Positions 7,400-11,262 of a stretch of 11,262 nt of DNA are shown here, one piece after another. The position numbers were made by a program, and so were the translations under genes. Below the pieces are notes generated by a model. The model was not told the DNA's origin, did not search any database, and was given only the letters and a program-made list of their open reading frames with translations. The DNA is from Trachelipus rathkii. Taxonomy: Eukaryota; Arthropoda; Malacostraca; Isopoda; Trachelipodidae. Where the stretch lies: contig JABUQX010053248.1 in NCBI GenBank assembly GCA_015478945.1, positions 17,501-28,762 on the forward strand, in the 5' to 3' direction. Each line of letters begins with the position of its first letter. Position 1 is the stretch's first letter.

Positions 7400-8702
7400 T
7401 AATCAACCTCTTTGCTTTATATTTCGCAACAAACAACAAACGGGACGCTTAGCCCGTTGGAATTTGTTTGTTAATAGTTTTTCACCAACTATAAAGTATA
7501 AGACAGGAAAAACAAATATACCGCCTGACTATTTGAGTAGGCACCCAGCAAAAGCACCAAATGTTTATTTCTTTAGAGGAGAAAAGAAACCGATGCTACC
7601 AAGAAAAGATTTTATCTTAACGAAAGAAACTTTTAATAGGGAACAAGAGAATTGCCCTAGATTGAAAGAATTAGTTAAGTGGGCTAAGGAAAATCCCAAG
7701 ACTTATCCACACATTTTCCATAAGAAAGTGCTGTACTATGCAACTAGAAAGGAACCTTATGTAATACAAGTACCAGATAGCATGATCTACTCAGTTATAG
7801 ATCAGTGCCATTCTTCACTTGGAAGTGGGCATGGAGGACAGCAGAGGACTGAAAAACGAGTTAGAGAAAGATACGTTTTTCCTCATCTAAGTAAGTTAGT
7901 AAAGGAGTACTGTTCTCAGTGCGTGTCATGTGCTAAGGTTAAAGGTCCTAGACCTCCAAAAGCAGAAATCAACAGATGGCCTCTTCCTTATACTCCATTT
8001 TCTAGAGTACACGTGGATAGCATAGGAAAACTTCCCACATGTTCAATTTCAGGAGCCAAACACATTCTCGTCTTCAGAGATGTTTTGACTCGATACTGCG
8101 AATTAGTCGCATGTAAGACAAGAACGAGCCAAGAATTTGCTCAAGCTTTACAAGAAAGAGTAATATGTCGGCATTCGAGCCCAGAAATTTTAGCCTCGGA
8201 CAATGCCCCAGAATTTACTTCAGCTGCCTTCAAAGAGCTATGTAAAGCTTGGAGGATAAAAAAGGTTAATATTCTGCCCTACAAACCAAGTCAAAATGGT
8301 GTAGTTGAAAGATTGAATGCAGATATTGAAAATTTCCTCCGTCATTTCGTAAAGGATAATCATAGAGATTGGTCAAAATACTTATCTTTCGCTCAAATAG
8401 CAATTAATACTTCGTATAATAGATCAATTGGATCTTCTCCACATTTTGTCCTGCATGGATATATAAAGAGACTTCCCTACGAGATGCCTGATTATGTCTC
8501 TCCATTTACAAATAAATCGGAAAATAGAAAATTCATATCAGATGAGGTAGATGTCGTAGTGGAAAGAATGGAAGCAATAAGAGACTTAGCTAGAGAAAAT
8601 CTAGAAAAGGAAACAATTAAAGCTATGGAACAGCAACACAAACATGCCACACAAAGAGAATTAAAGAGTGGCGCCGATTTGTTTCTTCGTGAATGCTGCT
8701 AA
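7371..8702 (+). pseudogene. pol: Pol: RNase H C-terminus and integrase
   Basis: Frame 3 is open from 7332, but only sequence after the TTTG duplication is coding. Counted from 7332, the third RNase H aspartate is D23 in ILTDNQPL, followed by RLARW and YLSRHP, the usual RNase H end. The integrase zinc domain has H160, H167, C197 and C200. The catalytic core has D229, D290 (SDNAPEF) and E326 (NGVVERLN), with exactly 35 residues between D290 and E326, the D,D35E signature. All are intact. Integrase inserts the cDNA into host chromosomes. The C-terminal third (SPHFVLHGYIKRLP, then a helical, charged stretch) ends in an early stop just as a 'K-x-G-D' type SH3-like or GPY/F region begins, so the C-terminal domain is cut by a frameshift. 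Confidence 0.97.
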
Positions 8703-9191
8703 AGAAAGAAGAACCAGAACAAAGAGTATCTAAATTGGAACAAACACAGAATATGACAGTCCTATATAAATATAGTAGAAAATACAAATAAAGGACGCTA
8801 CTAACGCTCTACATGACATTACTTGTTAGAATAGTAATCACGAAAAAATCTAATTATCCGTTCCCAACCGGGATAGAAAGATAATACGCCAGTAAAAAGA
8901 TAACAGCATCATCATCATATCGATTTGATATGTCGAGATTTGGATCCAGATGCAATTCAAGAAACTTTGGGAATTCCCCGATAAATTACAACAGAAAGAT
9001 ACAAGTATGGAACCTGCAAGAAGTATGATCGACGGTAGACTGATCAAGAATCTCACACTTCCTTCATGGAGAACCCTAATTTCTTATTAGATGAAACAAA
9101 CTGTTATAATCAAAGGATTCATACCACCAAGAACAATAACAGAATCTGTTTAGATAGAAAACACCAAACTTTTGTAATCAAGAATACCTGA
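8703..9191 (+). pseudogene. pol: Decayed integrase C-terminal region
   Basis: Nearly 490 bases with no long frame. The start should carry the GPY/F-type domain. A GACAGTCCTATATAAA stretch near 8755-8770 could be its ruined core, but this is a guess. The longest open piece is in frame 1 at 8929-9090 (about 53 codons, with QFKKLWEFPDKLQQ), with no recognised homology. Several stops and at least two frame changes separate the integrase from the proline-rich tail. A reverse-strand ORF at 8850-9056 is only a shadow. Confidence 0.55.
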
Positions 9192-9740
9192 TACATCCTC
9201 AAGGAAGCTAGATTGATTAATTCTACTCCACAAACAAGAACTCAAGTAAGAGGGTATAGACCGTCTCTATCACCAATCAGACAAGAGGATTCATATATTT
9301 CAGACAGTTCTGAACACGAGGAACAGCCTGTCATTGCAGAAGTACAAGAGGATACTTTGGTAACACCACTTGCAGATGGAACTGTAGGGGATAATGTGCC
9401 AAGTTCTGAAGCACTTCCCAAAGATGATGAGGTAACACCTCCAGAAGAAATTATGGATATATCAACGTCTGAAGGCCCAAGAGATGATAGAAAAGAAGAT
9501 CCGTCGTATAGACCTCACCAGCAATTCAGAGGTCCGAGGGATGTGGAACCAAGGGTTACAAGAAGCCAAACAAGGCAAAGAGAGCAAGAATCTCCTCCAC
9601 CTCTACCACCAAGATCACCAAGAACTGATAAAACAACAAAAGAGTCGTCTGAACCAGTGTTAAAGAGACCTCCAGTTGTTTTGCCATTAGAGATGACTAG
9701 AAGAGGAAATAGACTTTACTATTTGCCTCCTAAGAGTTAA
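9192..9740 (+). pseudogene. pol: Pol C-terminal proline-rich tail
   Basis: Frame 3 opens after a stop at 9189 and runs 182 codons to TAA. The usual start call is a TTG at 9213, which is not convincing in a eukaryote, so I treat it as the end of Pol rather than a separate gene. It is rich in P, E, D, S, R and Q and looks disordered. A run of prolines then PPLPPRSPRTDK resembles a class II SH3 ligand (PxxPxR). The end, TRRGNRLYYLPPKS, is basic and aromatic. No domain is recognised. An independent accessory protein is possible. Confidence 0.6.
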
Positions 9741-9769
9741 AATCTCTTAGATTGTATAAAATTTTTGTA

Positions 9770-9803
9770 AATAAATATTTTATTTTATTTTATTTGTGTT
9801 TAT
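9770..9803 (+). terminator. Candidate poly(A) signal after pol
   Basis: A perfect AATAAA (9770-9775) lies 30 bases after the Pol stop and is followed by T-rich DNA and a TTTGTGTTTAT element about 20 bases on. That is the classic arrangement of signal plus GU/U-rich downstream element. In AT-rich DNA AATAAA is common, so this is suggestive only. If used, it would end a gag-pol transcript before the env-like ORF, which a spliced env mRNA would have to bypass. Confidence 0.4.
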
Positions 9804-10861
9804 AACCTTTAGGTTTAAGTTGGTATTATGTCATATCACACAATATACACAATTTTACACTTTTCTATTCATCATCATTTAGTATAAGTATACATCATCA
9901 TTTTTATTATGTCCAGTTACGGATCATCCTCGGGAAAAAAAATTTTTTACCTGCCCCAGTCGGTCAGTCTTTATCTTTCTGAACACTAAAAAAAACATAA
10001 TAAAGAACTAATTAGAATAAATTCATTTTACAAGAACGCTTAATGAATACTTTTATTTTTTATTAAGTTAACATGTTAAAGCTTAAATTATATTTTTCTA
10101 TTTTAAAAGAAAACAAAATAAAAATGACTGAAAATTTCGTTTTAATAAATCAGAATAATAAAAAAATAGCTAAACAGCTTGCTTTTATACGATTAATTAA
10201 ATATAGATTTTATCTTTAATTAAGGTATTAGCTAAGCTATTCATTAGCTTGCTCCACATCATTTTATCAATTATTGATTATAAAACCTCAGTCATTAGCC
10301 CTGCATGCTCCACTCAATATAGTATAACTTTGCAATTCATTACACCAACTCAAGCCTGCATACAGATTACTCCCACAGTATTAACTAAATAACTGCCTCT
10401 CCCATACAGCTATACTGAACTCCTTTAATTCAATACACTCTATAATAAGACTATTAGAGTATAGAAAGCCTCACAAATTCGTTCAGTTTTCAACTTAACA
10501 GCTTCACTAATCCTATTATCACTTTTCATTCTTAATAAGTCATAATTTCAGCCAGTATTGATATGCTACTTACTCTATCTTAATAGTATTTACATATCCA
10601 AATCCTAATAATTTGATATATCATTTACTAAATATATATCAGACAACTCAAACAGATTACAAAACATTTAAAATTTTAACACTATAACCGTAATTCTAGT
10701 CACTCAAACACTAACGGCACTTTGAAATAAAAAACCATAACCAAAACACTACAAATAAACATCATTCAACTCTAGACTGATTTCAATATCTTACTTTAAA
10801 TAAAACAGGCGACCTCATTTATTTAAAACGAAGTTAATATCATTTCAAGGTTTGAAAGAAA
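9804..10861. other. ~1.06 kb non-coding gap between pol and env-like ORF
   Basis: No frame is open for any useful length. 9935-9975 contains a G3A8T6 palindrome-like core followed by CCCCAGTCGGTCAG. From about 10230 to 10800 the + strand is clearly C-rich and G-poor, unlike the A-rich, purine-biased gag-pol body. Two weak splice-acceptor-like AGs precede the env-like ATG, ending at 10808 (TAAAACAG) and 10849 (CATTTCAAG). Known Ty3/Gypsy elements with env usually have it directly after or overlapping pol, so a gap of this length may be a decayed Pol or env leader, an inserted sequence, or a boundary between two elements. Confidence 0.5.
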
Positions 10862-11262
10862 ATGTTACATCAGTTTTTTGCATTACTTCTTTTACCTGCA
10901 GTCCTATCCATCTCCACTAACATTAATGAAGAGACAAGAGTACTGCCAGGTATCATTTTGTATCACTCCGGTGAAGTAAATTTCATAGAAGGATATCTTG
11001 ACTTGATTGTATCTTTAGAATGCCCATCAGAAATTAAAACCACTATTTATAGAACCACTAAAATGATAGATACTTTAAAAGATAAATTTTTGCCTGCGTT
11101 TAATGATAATTTTATTAATATTTCCATAAATCAACGAGCGCATAAATGGGAATTTCAACTCATTAAAATTAGAACTAAAGTAATATCCCTTAAATTAGCC
11201 GAACTTAAAAGCTTACCATGGATTCACTCCCAAACAAGATACAAAAGAGCTGCTTTCGAATT
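10862..11262 (+). CDS. env: Envelope-like fusion glycoprotein, 5' part (truncated by window)
   Basis: Open from an ATG (A at -3) for 133 codons to the window edge with no stop. The N-terminus is a classic signal peptide: HQ then a hydrophobic core FFALLLLPAVL, with a plausible cleavage after S16 or S18. The ectodomain-like part contains one N-glycosylation sequon (N86-I-S88) and long amphipathic helical stretches. At 126-129 it has R-Y-K-R, matching the furin consensus R-x-K/R-R, followed by A-A-F, where a fusion peptide would begin. This architecture, a short N-terminal subunit then a furin site, is that of errantivirus Env and the related baculovirus F proteins. Seen: signal peptide, sequon, furin motif. 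Inferred: membrane fusion role. The second subunit and transmembrane anchor lie outside the window. Unlike gag-pol, no frame break is seen. Confidence 0.72.
   Translation, partial: MLHQFFALLLLPAVLSISTNINEETRVLPGIILYHSGEVNFIEGYLDLIVSLECPSEIKTTIYRTTKMIDTLKDKFLPAFNDNFINISINQRAHKWEFQLIKIRTKVISLKLAELKSLPWIHSQTRYKRAAFE

Larger units (their letters stand above)
2548..9740 (+). mobile_element. Degraded Ty3/Gypsy-type retroelement (gag-pol body)
   Basis: The domain order Gag, CCHC nucleocapsid, protease, RT, RNase H, integrase is that of Ty3/Gypsy (and BEL/Pao) elements. The RT (YLDD plus LFGHRNAP) and the D,D35E integrase read as Ty3/Gypsy. The reading frame alternates along the body: frame 1 for the Gag N-terminus, then 2/1/2 in capsid, 3 in nucleocapsid, 3 in protease, 1 in the linker, 3 in RT, 2 in RT thumb/RNase H, 3 in integrase, and broken frames afterwards. 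An env-like ORF follows at 10862. Neither LTR is identified, so the true ends are unknown and these bounds cover only the recognisable body. Confidence 0.9.

Noticed and set aside
8850..9056. Minus-strand ORF with hydrophobic stretch
   Set aside because: Antisense to a decayed pol segment; no start context, and the methionine run comes from a CAT repeat.
4047..9740. Classification as BEL/Pao on the basis of the double Cys/His cluster
   Set aside because: RT motifs (YLDD, LFGHRNAP), RNase H end and integrase read as Ty3/Gypsy; the nucleocapsid alone is weak evidence.
9951..9970. CCCCAGTCGGTCAG as a primer-binding site (it resembles the tRNA-Ser-type site of some Drosophila Ty3/Gypsy elements)
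   Set aside because: It does not begin with TGG (needed to pair with tRNA CCA), has mismatches in the key bases, and lies after pol rather than before gag.

Overview
This looks like an animal genomic window, most likely from an invertebrate and perhaps an arthropod. It is very AT-rich, carries a ~240 bp (TA)n tract, and holds one degraded LTR-type retroelement of the Ty3/Gypsy (Metaviridae) kind on the + strand. There is no bacterial signature: no ribosome-binding sites, no operons, and a eukaryotic poly(A) signal. The host cannot be named from this sequence.

Layout. 1-2547 is non-coding: AT-rich DNA with two small hairpins (426-511), a short GC-rich island (700-955), the (TA)n tract (975-1215), a T-homopolymer stretch, a 10-bp-periodic array of AGGTCA half-sites (1574-1665), a degenerate ~30-bp tandem repeat (1679-1859), and a ~20-bp repeat block just before the first ORF. 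2548-9740 is the gag-pol body. It begins with a Gag-like ORF that has an N-terminal membrane segment and a PPxY motif, followed by broken capsid remnants and a CCHC nucleocapsid. A protease with an atypical D-L-G active site comes next, then a Lys/Thr-rich tandem-repeat linker, reverse transcriptase, RNase H, integrase (HHCC and D,D35E) and a proline-rich Pol tail. 9741-10861 has a poly(A)-type signal and about 1.1 kb without coding signal. From 10862 to the window edge runs the open 5' part of an envelope-like gene with a signal peptide, one N-glycosylation sequon and an R-Y-K-R furin-type site, cut off by the window end.

How the parts fit. Order and motifs match an env-bearing Ty3/Gypsy element: Gag packages RNA, protease matures Gag-Pol, RT/RNase H makes cDNA, integrase inserts it, and Env could allow cell-to-cell transfer. 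The catalytic residues of RT, RNase H and integrase are all visible, but the reading frame changes at least eight times and stops interrupt Gag and the Pol tail. As written, the copy cannot make a continuous Gag-Pol. This means either a decayed but fairly young copy or an assembly with uncorrected indels. No LTR pair, primer-binding site or polypurine tract could be identified; the 3' LTR is expected beyond the window.

Most worth a second look: the env-like ORF missed by a simple closed-ORF search, the AGGTCA array upstream of gag, the membrane-anchored Gag-like protein, and the in-frame repeat linker whose 1-bp slip changes frame.
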